A DNA stretch of 64,000 nucleotides, from positions 13,584,108-13,648,107 of the forward strand of contig NC_088717.1 of assembly GCF_963576615.1 (NCBI RefSeq), written 5' to 3'. The DNA is from Watersipora subatra. Taxonomy: Eukaryota > Bryozoa > Gymnolaemata > Cheilostomatida > Watersiporidae. Below, in pieces: positions 1 through 12,200 of the stretch. How positions within the stretch are numbered: the stretch's first letter is position 1; each line of letters opens with the position of its first letter. The position numbers and the translations under genes are program-made. Below the pieces are notes generated by a model. The model was not told the origin of the DNA, made no database searches, and worked only from the letters and a program-made list of their open reading frames with translations.

Positions 1-365
1 AAAACAGTTTTTATTTCATACAATTCTCACTTGAGCCAATTAACAAAGTTTGCCTTGCAACAGAATAATGTAAGGAATTATATGGGATATTTGTATAAAA
101 CATGCAGTTTTCAAGTAAAGCGAATCAAACAGCCTTAAAGCACTGAGATGTCTTTTTCTTAAAGCCTTGTCAGCGGGCAGTCTGAGTATGGAGTGGATCG
201 GTTCCCAGTAAGGTGCTTCTGCAGTACTATCCTGAGATGTGAGTGTCTATTTTATTCAAACATGCATTTGCTCTTGTCACTGATATTTCACTATTTCACT
301 TAGGTAGATAAAACTATTTGAATATCCCAAACTTGCAGCAAACTCATCAATAGCACAACTGGCCA
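1..365. other. AT-rich stretch, no gene seen
   Basis: No coding exon, RNA gene or transposon end is visible here. The minisatellite begins at its right edge. Confidence 0.5.
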
Positions 366-1392
366 TATTGCACCACCAAATAGAAGGTGGTTGGAGGTAA
401 GACCTTTTCTTCAGGCGACAGCTGAAATTCCTGATATCCCTGAGAGAATAGCTCTATTATGTTTGCTCTATCAATAGGGGAAGTTCTCACATCTCACCAC
501 CAAATAGAAGATGGTTGGAGGTAGGACCTTTTCTTCAGGCGACAGCTGAAATTCCTGATATCCCTGAGAGGATAGCTCTATTATGTTTGCTCTATCAATA
601 GGGCAAGTTCTCACATTTCACCACCAAATAGAAGATGGTTGGAGGTAAGACCTTTTCTTCAGGCGACAGCTGAAATTCCTGATATCCCTGAGAGGATAGC
701 TCTATTATGTTCGCTCTATCAAAATCGCAACTCATCACATGGAAGATGGTTGGAGGTAAGACCTTTTTTCAGGCGGCAGATGAAATTCCTGATATCCCTG
801 AGAGGGTAGCTCTATTGTGTTCACTCTATCAATAGGGCAAGTCATCACATTTCATCACTAAATAGAAGATGGTTGGAGGTAGGACCTTTTTTCAGGCGAC
901 AGCTGAAATTCCTGATATCCCTGAGAGGATAGCTCTATTATGTTTGCTCTATCAATAGGGCAAGTTCTTACATTTCATCACCAAATAGAAGATGGTTGGA
1001 GGTAGGACCTTTTTTCAGGCGACAGCTGAAATTCCTGATTTCCCTGAGAGGATAGCTCTATTATGTTCGCTCTATCAAAATCGCAACTCATCACATGGAA
1101 GATGGTTGGAGGTAAGACCTTTTCTTCAGGCGACAGCTGAAATTCCTGATATCCCTGAGAGGATAGCTCTATTTTGTTCACTCTATCAAAATCGCAACTC
1201 ATCACATGGAAGATGGTTGGAGGTAGGACCTCTTCTTCAGGCGGCAGCTGAAATTCCTGATTTCCCCGAGAGGGTAGCTCTATTGCGTTCGCTCTATCAA
1301 TAGTGCAAGTCATCACATTTTACCACCGAATAGAAGATGGTTGGAGGTAGGACCTTTTCTTCAGGCGGTAGGTGAAATTCCTGATATCATTG
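366..1392. repeat. Minisatellite, unit ~108-125 bp, about 9 copies
   Basis: Nine imperfect head-to-tail copies share a core with GATGGTTGGAGGTA followed by CAGGCGACAGCTGAAATTCC. The core recurs at about 388, 512, 637, 746, 869, 992, 1100, 1208 and 1336. Spacing alternates between about 108 and about 124 bp, because some units lack the segment containing CAAGTTCTCACATTT. Where 108-bp units are adjacent the array is open on both strands, which explains the ~100-codon frames without any coding function. Confidence 0.9.
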
Positions 1393-2400
1393 AAGCAACG
1401 CTTTCTCTTTTAACTTAAAACTTTTAGCTCTCACTTCATCAACTTTAAAAACATGCAGCCACATCGTTACTCCTCCAATAGTCAGGAATTCTTGCATTGT
1501 CATTGCTATGTCGACAGTCTGTTGTTGTAGGTTGTGTACATTCCAAAGCATACTTCATGGCTTCATGTTGTGAAGTTGATTTGACTTCCTACTAGCAAGA
1601 AGTCATAGAGTTTACATTGTATATCATGCTTCCTGTAATATTCATCCTTGCCTTTTTCAACTCCGTGGCAGCCAAACATAAGTTTTGCAATTACACACTC
1701 TGCCTCATTTACTTAAAAATTCGATCAATTTATTCATTCTGGAGGAAATCTTTAGCTACACATTTTTTGGGCTTACTAGACTTTGAAAATTTTGTTTGGT
1801 AGTTTTTAGTCTTCTCTGATATGTATGGTACCTTAAAAGGCCTCATAGACATTGAAATGCTTGATTTTTTAGCACTTTTCCTTGATAATATCACAACATC
1901 ATTGTTTATCAAAAACCTTTGACGAGCTTTGTTGCTTGCTGCTTAGTTAAAAATAAAAAAGTACTGCTTTGACGAGGATGAAATACTGGAATATAATTTT
2001 CTAAAAATACAGAGAAATATCAGTATAAAAGGAAATTTTTGTGGACATTATTTATGACAATTACTGTTTAAAAATAGCAATTAAAAGTATGCATTTTAAA
2101 TTATAGTATGAAAATTCTATAATCTAATCTAATGAAACCAATGCTGAAAATGTTAGTATAACATTTCTAAAAACCTTAAATCATTAAATTTAAAGACCAT
2201 TTTAAACTTGGATAAACATGCAGTATGTGTGTGTGCACGCACACACGCACGCACGCACACACACACACACTATAATTTAACCTTTTATAAACTGTTCCGT
2301 TGAGACAAGCAACACAGTTTCTAAAAAAGATGTTTTTGAGATATTTGTTATGATTGTAGATCTGTGCTAAATGTGGTTGTGAGGACTGGAAACACTTCTT
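1393..2400. other. Non-coding AT-rich region with a CA/GT microsatellite
   Basis: No supportable exon. A dinucleotide run of GT then CA/CG steps lies at about 2225-2270. Short open frames near 1617-1912 lack splice borders and any recognisable domain. Confidence 0.5.
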
Positions 2401-2418
2401 AAAATATCATCTAGAATA

Positions 2419-2646
2419 ATGATTGGTGGTTGTTTGGACTCGGATGATCATCTGGATCTCATAGATGAACAGATGATGACTGTCAATGTAACATCAGCTA
2501 GGAAAAGAAGACAGGCAGATATTTGCGCACAGGCCGGCGCAGCCGTGAATGACTCAATGATGGAAGCCTGTGTATATGACTGCTGGCAAGCTGAGGGTAC
2601 TGATCTACAAGCTAAGATACCTTTTCCAAAAAACTTGTATCATTGA
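2419..2646 (+). CDS. Candidate exon of an extracellular protein with a Cys pattern
   Basis: An open frame of about 75 codons. Its middle contains a dibasic run (RKRR) followed by CAQAGAAVNDSMMEACVYDC. Spacing of the Cys residues and the ACVYD core loosely resemble the Cys-rich tail of von Willebrand factor D-type proteins; this is a resemblance only. A CTAG acceptor-like site lies just upstream of the first ATG. After CWQAEG there is a possible GT donor near 2597, so the real exon could end there rather than at the stop. The next open frame (2711-3412) repeats a CWQ motif, which suggests the two stretches are adjacent exons or a duplicated pair. It may equally be a decayed gene piece. Confidence 0.3.
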   Translation: MIGGCLDSDDHLDLIDEQMMTVNVTSARKRRQADICAQAGAAVNDSMMEACVYDCWQAEGTDLQAKIPFPKNLYH

Positions 2647-2710
2647 TCAGCTTGTCATAGAAGGTCAACTGGCATGAATTGCTCAAATATCATATTTCGT
2701 AGTACTAAAC

Positions 2711-3412
2711 ATGTTCAGAAAGTTTAATACAAGACTGTTTGCATTTATATTCTATGCATGCTGGCAGGTGGCTGAGGTGGTAGAATATGCAAATACGAAT
2801 ACAGTAGAGGTGGCTGTAGAAGATAAGAAAATGACAGAACAAGCTGACAATGAAGACGTGTTTAAGTTAGCACAAGTGATAATGATGACAACAAAGGCAG
2901 CTCATGCAGAAGCCTATTTCTTTGCCGTTAATCAAGTTGCTGCTGATCCTCCTATGAATTTATCTGCAGCTATTCCAATAGCCTCCCTCACTACAATACT
3001 GGCAACGAACTCCGTACCAGACAATTCTCTGGCAACTACCACAACGACAATAGCTACAACAACCACATCTCGAACCGCAGCACCCACAACATCAACAACT
3101 TCAGCACCCACAACCGCTGCAACCCTAACCGCAGAGCCTGCAACTGCAGCACCCATGATCGCAGCACCCACGTTCGCAGCACTTACACCAAACAACATAG
3201 AAATACTTAAAACAGCGTTAACAAAAGCTGCTACCTCTGCAACAAATTCTGAGCACAGCAGAAATAATACCAACAAGAATGTTTACATCCACTATCCGAA
3301 TAACAATTATATCAACCACAACAGTTCAATCGAGGACCACAAGTGTAGAAATGCATATAGCCAAAGAAACTTGCCATACATCAAATATCTAGCAGCACAA
3401 GTAATACACTAA
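2711..3412 (+). CDS. Thr/Ala-rich open frame, mucin-like, function unknown
   Basis: The longest non-repeat frame at the left of the window (233 codons). The first 20 residues are hydrophobic/aromatic and include YACWQ. A possible acceptor (GCTGGCAG) precedes the VAEVVEY stretch near 2768, so the first codons may be intronic. From about residue 90 to 165 the sequence is dominated by Thr, Ala, Ser and Pro, like an O-glycosylated mucin stalk. The tail is Asn- and His-rich. No catalytic domain is visible. Low codon complexity means a chance open frame over degenerate ACA/GCA repeats is a real alternative. Confidence 0.35.
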   Translation: MFRKFNTRLFAFIFYACWQVAEVVEYANTNTVEVAVEDKKMTEQADNEDVFKLAQVIMMTTKAAHAEAYFFAVNQVAADPPMNLSAAIPIASLTTILATNSVPDNSLATTTTTIATTTTSRTAAPTTSTTSAPTTAATLTAEPATAAPMIAAPTFAALTPNNIEILKTALTKAATSATNSEHSRNNTNKNVYIHYPNNNYINHNSSIEDHKCRNAYSQRNLPYIKYLAAQVIH

Positions 3413-4482
3413 CTGTTGCAAAACATCCCCTAGCCTTACCATTTTATCACACCCTATAACAACACAAAGTTCGCAACTATTGCGCCCAGGAATAGTGTCA
3501 CTTCGCAAAGCACTGCTAGCAAATCAAGCAAAATTGCCACAACAGTTTCTGCTGCAATATCTGCATACTGTAATATCTGCATATAGCAGTGGTTTCTCCA
3601 AGTTCCAAATCAGTTACTACAGCACCAAATCCTACAACTAGATGGTCATGTACTAGTCTTCCAAGCAGAGCCACTTCCACCACTTCTACCATCACAGCTA
3701 AACGTCCCACCGGTCAGAGAAAATAACTGATTTGGTGTCTATCTTTTATCCCCAAGGTAATGTCCCTATTACCTTCTTCTAAACCAAGGTACACTTCAAA
3801 TGAGTCTAGATATTACCAGGGTTGTGACGCATTGGACTTGCTCTGCGCCATTGTAGTGTATTATGCGAAATTTATAGTTATTGTGGTTACTTCGCAATGC
3901 ATTACAACTTCCCAATGCGCAATACATGTAGATATATACTGCTACAGCAACGTCACTCCTGCTGCAAATTGCCCACTACGATTTACTGCGCATGACTTTC
4001 ATGATGCATTTTCGCAGACCTAGCAATCAAGTTTACTGCAAATGTATTCTTCAAAACTTGAAAATGTATGTGTACCACAAATGGGCATTAGTATGAAGTT
4101 GATAGAGCGAGCCAACTGACACTTTCATGCAAACAAGTGACTGACATTTGTACTTATGGTTCGTCTGCCGACTTTCCAAATATATCTGTACTGCATTGTA
4201 CTAAATTAGCGAATGATATGTTCAGCAAGCGCATGAACTCCCATATCATTTCAGAATAGGGAGGCAGGCATTGTCATCATTCCAATGGATGAGAGTAAGG
4301 GTCTTTGTATTGTATTTTCACTAACATTATATGTTAAAACCATGGCAGTTTTTTCTTTCAAACATACACAACGCGCTGGTGATTAATTTGTTAGCCCACT
4401 CATACTGAAGTTTGAGCAGCATAACTCACTACTTGATTCCGTGGTGAGTTTTTACCAATACGTGATGTGTATGCATATAGTG
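3413..4482. other. Gap with no supportable gene
   Basis: Continues the ACA/GCA-rich composition to about 3720, then becomes AT-rich. Short open frames (for example 3760-4023) have no splice borders or family resemblance. Confidence 0.45.
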
Positions 4483-4485
4483 TAA

Positions 4486-5674
4486 AGGTCCGGCCACACG
4501 TAACGAATTATTCGTTCAATCTGACCGAATCCACGAATTTCACAGAATTCACAGATCTATTCTGCCGAATATCATAGATTCGTCTGAGCTGTGCATGCAC
4601 ACCGAATTCGTTACCGAAACGCGTTTAATTGGCTAACCAATTTTTTTAGCGAGCACGATTCTAGTAGCTTTGACAAGTGGTATAGTCCAAGACACGTACG
4701 ACGACCCACAATAAAAGTATCACCGCGATATGACTTGATATATACGATGCAACGGCCTATATGCGCTATTATTGGTTCTCTCTCGTTGGTTCACCATGAC
4801 AGGAACTTCTCATCGTGTATCCAGAATTTTCTTTTAGATGTTTTAGAAGCTGTGAATTATTTCTTTTCAATAATAATAATTTCTTTTTATGCAGCAAAAG
4901 CTCCGTCGCAAAAACCAGATATGTTTCCGCACCGAAATTGGCTTACAGACTTTTTAACAGACTTTTGTATGATCTCTATTTGTATTAGTATATTTTGCTA
5001 TTTTTAAATATTTAAAAGTTAAATAAGTCAATTGCAAATAGCTGACATAGGTATTTATTGAAAAATAATGACGTTTTTGGTTGTTTTCTGATCCCTATCT
5101 CACTCATGCGAAACTGCGCACCTCATTCAGAGATCATATAGCATTCACGAAAAGGATTCCCAGGGTTTTCCATGGCGTTACGGTGGTTTTGACTGAGTGA
5201 AATAGTGATCAGAAAACAACCAAAAACGTCATTATTTTTTAATAAATACCTATCTCAGCTATTCACAATTGACCTATCTAATCATTAAATATTTAAAAAG
5301 AGCAAAATATACAAATATAAATTGAGATCATACAAAAGTCTGTTAGCCATATTTGGTGCGTAAAAATACCTCCAAAAACAGTCGCTATCTCTAGCGCATA
5401 TAGGCAGTTGCATCGTATGTATCAAGTCATATCGCGGTCATACTTTTATTGTGGGTCGTCGTACGTGTCTTGGACTATATCACTTGTCAAAGCTACTAGA
5501 ATAGTGCTCGTTAAAAAAATTGGTTAGCCAATTAAACGCGTTTCGGTAACGAATTCGGTGTGCATGCACAGCTCAGACGAATCTATGATATTCGGCAGAA
5601 TAAATCTGTGAATTCTGTGAAATTCGTGGATTCGGTCAGATTGAACGAACAATTCGTTACGTGTGGCCGGACCT
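4486..5674. mobile_element. Foldback MITE, PIF/Harbinger-like, 1,189 bp
   Basis: Ends are AGGTCCGGCCACACGTAACG and its inverse complement, flanked on both sides by TAA (4483-4485 and 5675-5677). A 3-bp TWA duplication is the PIF/Harbinger signature. The terminal inverted repeat runs about 285 bp (4486-4770 against 5390-5674), and a second inner pair of arms (about 4936-5104 against 5195-5358) makes almost the whole element one giant hairpin centred near 5150. No transposase is encoded, so it is non-autonomous. Confidence 0.85.
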
Positions 5675-5727
5675 TAATGCAGAAGTTCCTAGTTAGTTCC
5701 GAAATGCACACTAGCAACTTGCCCACT

Positions 5728-5806
5728 GCATACAGCCCTGCACCAATACTGCATACAGCCCTGCACCAATACTGCACACTGCCCTGCATCAATACTGCAT
5801 ACTGCG
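5728..5806. repeat. Short tandem repeat, ~21-23 bp, about 4 copies
   Basis: Copies of CCCTGCACCAATACTGCATA vary slightly from unit to unit, just right of the foldback element. Confidence 0.7.
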
Positions 5807-6104
5807 CAGTAGTAGATGCACGCAATGCAACTATACTGAATCGTGTGACATGTTTACTATTGCTACTGCTAATACAACTACATACATACATGTTGATATC
5901 CAAGCAAAAATTTACAAACTTGCTATTTACAATTTGCAACTGCAATGCACTTGTATCTTTTTAAAATTTAAAAGATGATGCTTGAGCAACTTCAGATCAC
6001 ACATGATGTTCAGTGTGTACTGGGAACCTGCCCCTTAGATACCAACAACTGTCCAACACTATCAGACAACCATATGTTGACACACTGCTTCATGGTGTAT
6101 TCAA

Positions 6105-6110
6105 TTTATT
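6105..6110 (-). promoter_or_regulatory. Polyadenylation signal of DDOST
   Basis: AATAAA on the minus strand, 98 nt beyond the DDOST stop codon, at the expected distance for a short 3' UTR. Confidence 0.55.
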
Positions 6111-6207
6111 CACATTGTACTCGCTCATTTGTACATATTATACATATGCTAACTGCATCTACAGTGGAACATTTGATCGTTCAGTTGTACTTTACATATG
6201 TAAACAT

Positions 6208-9200
6208 CTACTCAGTCTTTTTCTTTTTCTCATCCGAGCTGTCCTTGTAGTGGAGGAAGACGAGTGAGAAGATGACAACTCCAATCATCATGGAGAAAGA
6301 GGATGCATAGTAGGGATACGCTGACACTATGAACCTCTCATATTGAGTGTGTTGCCAAGGTCTTACGGACACCTAAAAATGTATAAATATTGTGCAATAG
6401 TAACTTGATGCGCTTGATTGACGAAGTGATAGATTTAAATCCATAAGGCTGCTCTATGTTGCCCACCATACCTGGGTGGATGACTTGAGATGTGTGTAGC
6501 CAATTCGATTGTAGTCTATCTTGAACTGGAAAACACCGTACACATCTGGCACCTTGAAGGTCACTGCATAGTCGCCGCTCTTTCTAAAAATGACAGAGAC
6601 CCGGGCTATGCGAACATCCATATTGCAAGTGATTAACATTTGTCAATCAATTCAAAATAAAGCTTACATACACCTGTGCTGTTAATCAGCTTGTATCAGA
6701 AACCTTCATTATAGCCCAATTAGACAAAGCCGAGTGTAAGATACATAAAAGCTGTACACATACCGTACATTCATTTCATTTCCCAATCATAAATACACAC
6801 ATATACCAACAATGACAGCAACACTTCATGCTTACCTACTACTCCTGGTCATAAGAATAAAGAAACCAACCATGAAATCACATAGTGATCCAGCAAATAT
6901 CACATTGTTTACGCCAAGAAAATATAACATAACTTGGCTCACAGATAAAAATTACTGGCTTGAGCTTTATAATTTAAAAAAAAAGGAATTGAATAAATGT
7001 TATTGATCAAATGAGTCAACCACACTGATCCTAAATAATTGAAGCTCTGCATGAAAGTGAATCACACATTCTAACAGGTTTAACTTACTCTACTGCCATA
7101 TTAGTGACTGCTTAGCTAAAAGTAATTCAGCAATATTCTCCAAGGAGCTGGCTAACATTGCCCAAGAGTTACATGTATAGCGGGTTGTCAGCCAAGCGTA
7201 GTGAAGTAACTAACACCAGATATTTACTCAGAGCTAATGCAAGTCGTTGGACTTGTTAAATATAACTAACATAGACATAACATAGCATAATAAGCAGAGA
7301 CGACAAAAAAGTAAGCAAATACAGATAATAAAACAAACCTCTTGAGATATGTACGCTCGAAAGGGTCAATTCTGACAAACTCGAGCTGAATGTCAGTACC
7401 ATCAAATGGTACCCACTTTCCTTGAGACAACTGCTCTATGGTGACCAAGTACTCTACCTCATCTGTCACTGTGTAGGCCTGCGGCTGTGACTTGTCCTTG
7501 GCCAGGTGATGCCGCACATTGGACAACCTGAGCACACCTTGCTCATGGAAGCACCAGGCGGTCAAGGCAGTGACCAGCTCACTATTGCCCGACTTGGAGC
7601 TCCTAAATCACACAACTACTTGCGTGCAACTAGATACAAATGTTCGTCAAGTATAGAATAAACTTTTCAAGATGCTATTTAAAATGCTGCCACTGCCAAG
7701 CAGCAATGGAGAGCGAACATTAGACTCACATCTAAATCAAAAGTCTAAATCAAATTCAAACACTATAACATACATTGTTGTAGTTTAAAAAACAAATTTT
7801 CTAGTCCAGTTGAATGAAACAGCATATTGAAAAACAAATATTATGTAACTGCTAGATTTTCAAAAAATATCATGATACTGCCAGGCGTTGAACATCATTA
7901 ATTACACTAGTGCAGTTATGGGGATGGCTAGTACGCCAACGACTGATTTAAAAAAAGTAATTTGGATAAACACCAGGTTTTCATGTTCCAGTGTCTTTAA
8001 AAAATTGTTGCTATAATTTTCAGCTCAACTCGTATACCCATTACAAATATAACATGAGAAACTTAGTTATTATGCATTTATAGGCATGGTCATTCTTATT
8101 GCCATACTATGGTCATTCTTACTGCCATACTATGGTCATTCTTACTGCCATACTATGGTCTCTCTTACTGCCATACTATGGTCTCTCTTACTGCCATACT
8201 ATGGTCTCTGTTACTGCCATACTATGGTCTCTGTTACTGCCATACTATGGTCTCTGTTACTGCCATACTATGGTCTCTGTTACTGCCATACTATGGTCAC
8301 TCTTACTGCCATACTATGGTCTCTCTTACTGCCATACTATGGTCTCTCTTACTGCCATACTATGGTCTCTGTTACTGCCATACTATGGTCATTCTTATTG
8401 CCATACTATGGTCATTCTTACTGCCATACTATGGTCACTCTTACTGCCATACTATGGTCTCTCTTACTGCCATACTATGGTCTCTGTTACTGCCATACTA
8501 TGGTCTCTGTTACTGCCATACTATGGTCTCTGTTACTGCCATACTATGGTCTCTGTTACTGCCATACTATGGTCTCTGTTACTGCCATATTATGGTCTCT
8601 GTTACTGCCACACTATGGTCTCTCTTACTGCCATACTATGGTCACTCTTACTGCCATACTATGGACACTCTTACTGCCATACTATGGTCACTCTTACTGC
8701 CATACTATGGTCACTCTTACTGCCATACTATGGACACTCTTACTGCCATACTATGGTCACTCTTACTGCCATACTATGGTCTCTCTTACTGCCATATTAT
8801 GGTCACTCTTTCTGTCATGCTATGGTCTCTCTTACTGCCATACTATGGTCTCTGTTACTGCCATACTATGGTCTCTCTTACTGCCATACTATGGTCACTC
8901 TTACTGCCATACTATGGTCTCTCTTACTGCCACACTATGGTCTCTCTTACTGCCATACTATGGTCTCTCTTACTGCCATACTATGATCACTCTTTGTGTC
9001 ATACTATGGTCTCTCTTTGTGTCATACTATGGTCTCTCTTTGTGTCATACTATGGTCTCTCTTACTGCCATACTATGGTCTCTCTTATTGCCATACTATG
9101 GTCTCTGTTACTGCCATACTATGGTCACTCTTACTGCCATACTATGGTCTCTCTTACTGCCATACTATGGTCTCTCTTATTGCCATACTATGGACACTCT

Positions 9201-12200
9201 TACTGCCATACTATGGTCTCTGTTACTGCCATACTATGGTCTCTCTTACTGCCATACTATGGTCTCTCTTACTGCCATATTATGGTCACTCTTTCTGTCA
9301 TGCTATGGTCTCTCTTACTGCCATACTATGGTCACTCTTACTGCCATACTATGGTCTCTCTTACTGCCACACTATGGTCTCTCTTACTGCCATACTATGG
9401 TCTCTCTTACTGCCATACTATGGTCACTCTTTGTGTCATACTATGGTCTCTCTTTGTGTCCTACTATGGTCTCTCTTTGTGTCATACTATGGTCTCTCTT
9501 ACTGCCATACTATGGTCTCTCTTATTGCCATACTATGGTCTCTGTTACTGCCATACTATGGTCACTCTTACTGCCATACTATGGTCTCTCTTACTGCCAT
9601 ACTATGGTCTCTCTTACTGTCATACTATGGTCACTCTTACTGCCATACTATGGACACTCTTACTGCCATACTATGGTCTCTGTTACTGCCATACTATGTT
9701 TTCTCTTACTGCCATACTATGGTCTCTCTTACTGCCATACTATGGTACCTCTCACTGCCATACTATGGTACCTCTCACTGCCATACTATGGTCTCTCTTA
9801 CTGCCATACTATGGTCACTCTTACTGCCATACTATGGTCACTCTTACTGCCATACTATGGTCTCTGTTACTGCCATACTATGGACACTCTTACTGCCATA
9901 CTATGGTCTCTCTTACTGCCATACTATGGTCACTCTTACTGCCATACTATGGACACTCTTACTGCCATACTATGGACACTCTTACTGCCATACTATGGAC
10001 ACTCTTACTGCCATACTATGGTCACTCTTACTGCCATACCATGATTCATTTAATGACACAGAGACTGCCGACTAAAATTAATCATCTAGAATTATTTGTA
10101 ATCGACTAGATTGTTTTGAAGTCTTTTGAAGAACAAGACTTCAAAACACAATATCCGTGACATAAGGTATTCCTTATGGTTAAAAAAATGAGTAAAAGAC
10201 ATACTTGAAAAAAACTAGCACTTTCATCACTTTTTTACTCAAATGTGGTTAATATTAGAATAACAATGACTCATGCAAACCAAGAGTACATCTGTACATG
10301 GGAAAGTGATAATTTATCAGTTCTATGCAAGCATGATTGCTGTCAATTTACAAACTCACTTGACACCCGCTTGGTTCTCCACAGATGCCATCAAATATTC
10401 ATCACTGAACATAGATAAAGAACCAGAAATGACAACCCTGGCGTTGTTTCTTGCTTGAAGACCTGAGACTAGGAGCATAGAGGAACCGACGGCATGAGGA
10501 TAGTCAGTGACTTCCATATTTGGGTTATAGCTGTAGGCGGTTGGGCTGCCTCGCATAACATCTAGGACAAGTGGGTTGCTAGAATCGGCTACCATCCTAT
10601 AATGGCAAGAGGGAAGCTAAATTCAATGCCTACTTCTGATAATGCGTAGTAAAATATAATTCTTGTACAATGGGTAAACAATCAAAGCTGACTTTTCAAC
10701 TAGCCGAGAACAATAACAAGCTAACTAATCCTCATCAAGGAAGGACATATAAACAGCGGATAATTTGACATCTTCAGATTGTGCTCTGCCTTTGTCGACT
10801 GGCATCCCACTCACATTCATTGGCCTTACGAAATGGTTGGTTTAAGTCACACTCATTCTGGTGGGGTAGTTATTTATCTCCAGACCTAAACACAGTAACG
10901 CCCTCCAAATTGACGCTCTCTCCGGCCTTGACTAGTGCCCTTGCAGCGCATCAAAAATTACATCCGAATAATCGCGAGTGTCCAAGAGATAACTGTATGA
11001 ATGTTGTTTTTTATGTTGTACTTAGATATCATTAGACTTGCGTATCACTCAGCGCTGTAGATATTTTTGTTTGCATTTACACTTCAATATTATTTAGCTC
11101 CTGCTGTATTGTGTGCAACTAAATTTGTAATTGCTATGCTGGACTATAAATAATACATATATACTCGATATACTGTTAAAACGTTTTTCACGCTCAATAG
11201 TAACTGCTATGAGGGTCGCCTATTATGTCTGTAATCAAGCATATTCCCTTCAAATGTAACAAAACCGAAACGAGACGCTAAAGAACCAGCATGAAGTATT
11301 CTCAGGTAAGTCTTTTGCTGATGAAAAACAACATACAATAACTATTGTATTTCTCAAAACAACAATGATATCTTCAAGACTAGTCACAAACATTACTGGA
11401 ATTTGCAGACTCTCAATGCATGCGCTGATTTGGTTCCATTTTAATGAAAAATTGTTATGCAAAGGAAGTAAAACACAAATTGCCCCATCTGTATGTTATG
11501 AAATGTGTTCCCACCGCTTCATATTATTAATGAAACGATAAACATTTCAATACAAACTTAGAGAAATAATTCCTATAGCATGGAGATATTTTTGTAAAGC
11601 TGCAGGGTGCTGTAGCTATAGTAAGATTGATAAAGACAAATAAAAATAATGAAAACCTTACATTTACCACAGAAATGACTACCAGCCGAAGTTGGGTTAG
11701 CAAATTGCCACAAAACGTACCAACTTTGGCTACTACAACTCGCTTCGAAAGAAGCAGTGCTATATATCTCAGTCCATTTTGTTCGCCTATGTTAAGCGCC
11801 AACCCTGCATTGGCTATAAATAGAATAATTCAACATATTCTTTGATAGCCATCCCTTTGTTGACAATTAGAATGCTACCACAAATCAAACCTTTTTACTA
11901 ATTAGCTGACTATCCACAATTAATAGTTGATCATACAGAATTTTATTCCGTGTGCCTAAACGTTGAATATCAGTGCTTAGTGAAGGAAGTTTTTAATGTG
12001 ATACTTATGCTGTGACCTTGATTCAAGTACAATTTCAAAAGTTCACCAGCTCAAGCAATATTGAAAGCTAATAACATTCTCAAAACCAATACTGTTTGGC
12101 CACGTTTCTTAATTCCTGAATATATATATATATATATATAAAAAAACTGCCATGACTTGTCAATGATTTGCCAACAAGTTTATATAATAGCATATCCAAG

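Noticed and set aside
978-1316. Frames of ~100 codons on both strands
   Set aside because: Artefacts of adjacent 108-bp minisatellite units.
8086-10109. Three overlapping plus-strand frames of 359-666 codons
   Set aside because: All are translations of one 23-bp satellite unit in an intron; identical peptide period in every frame and no splice or start context.
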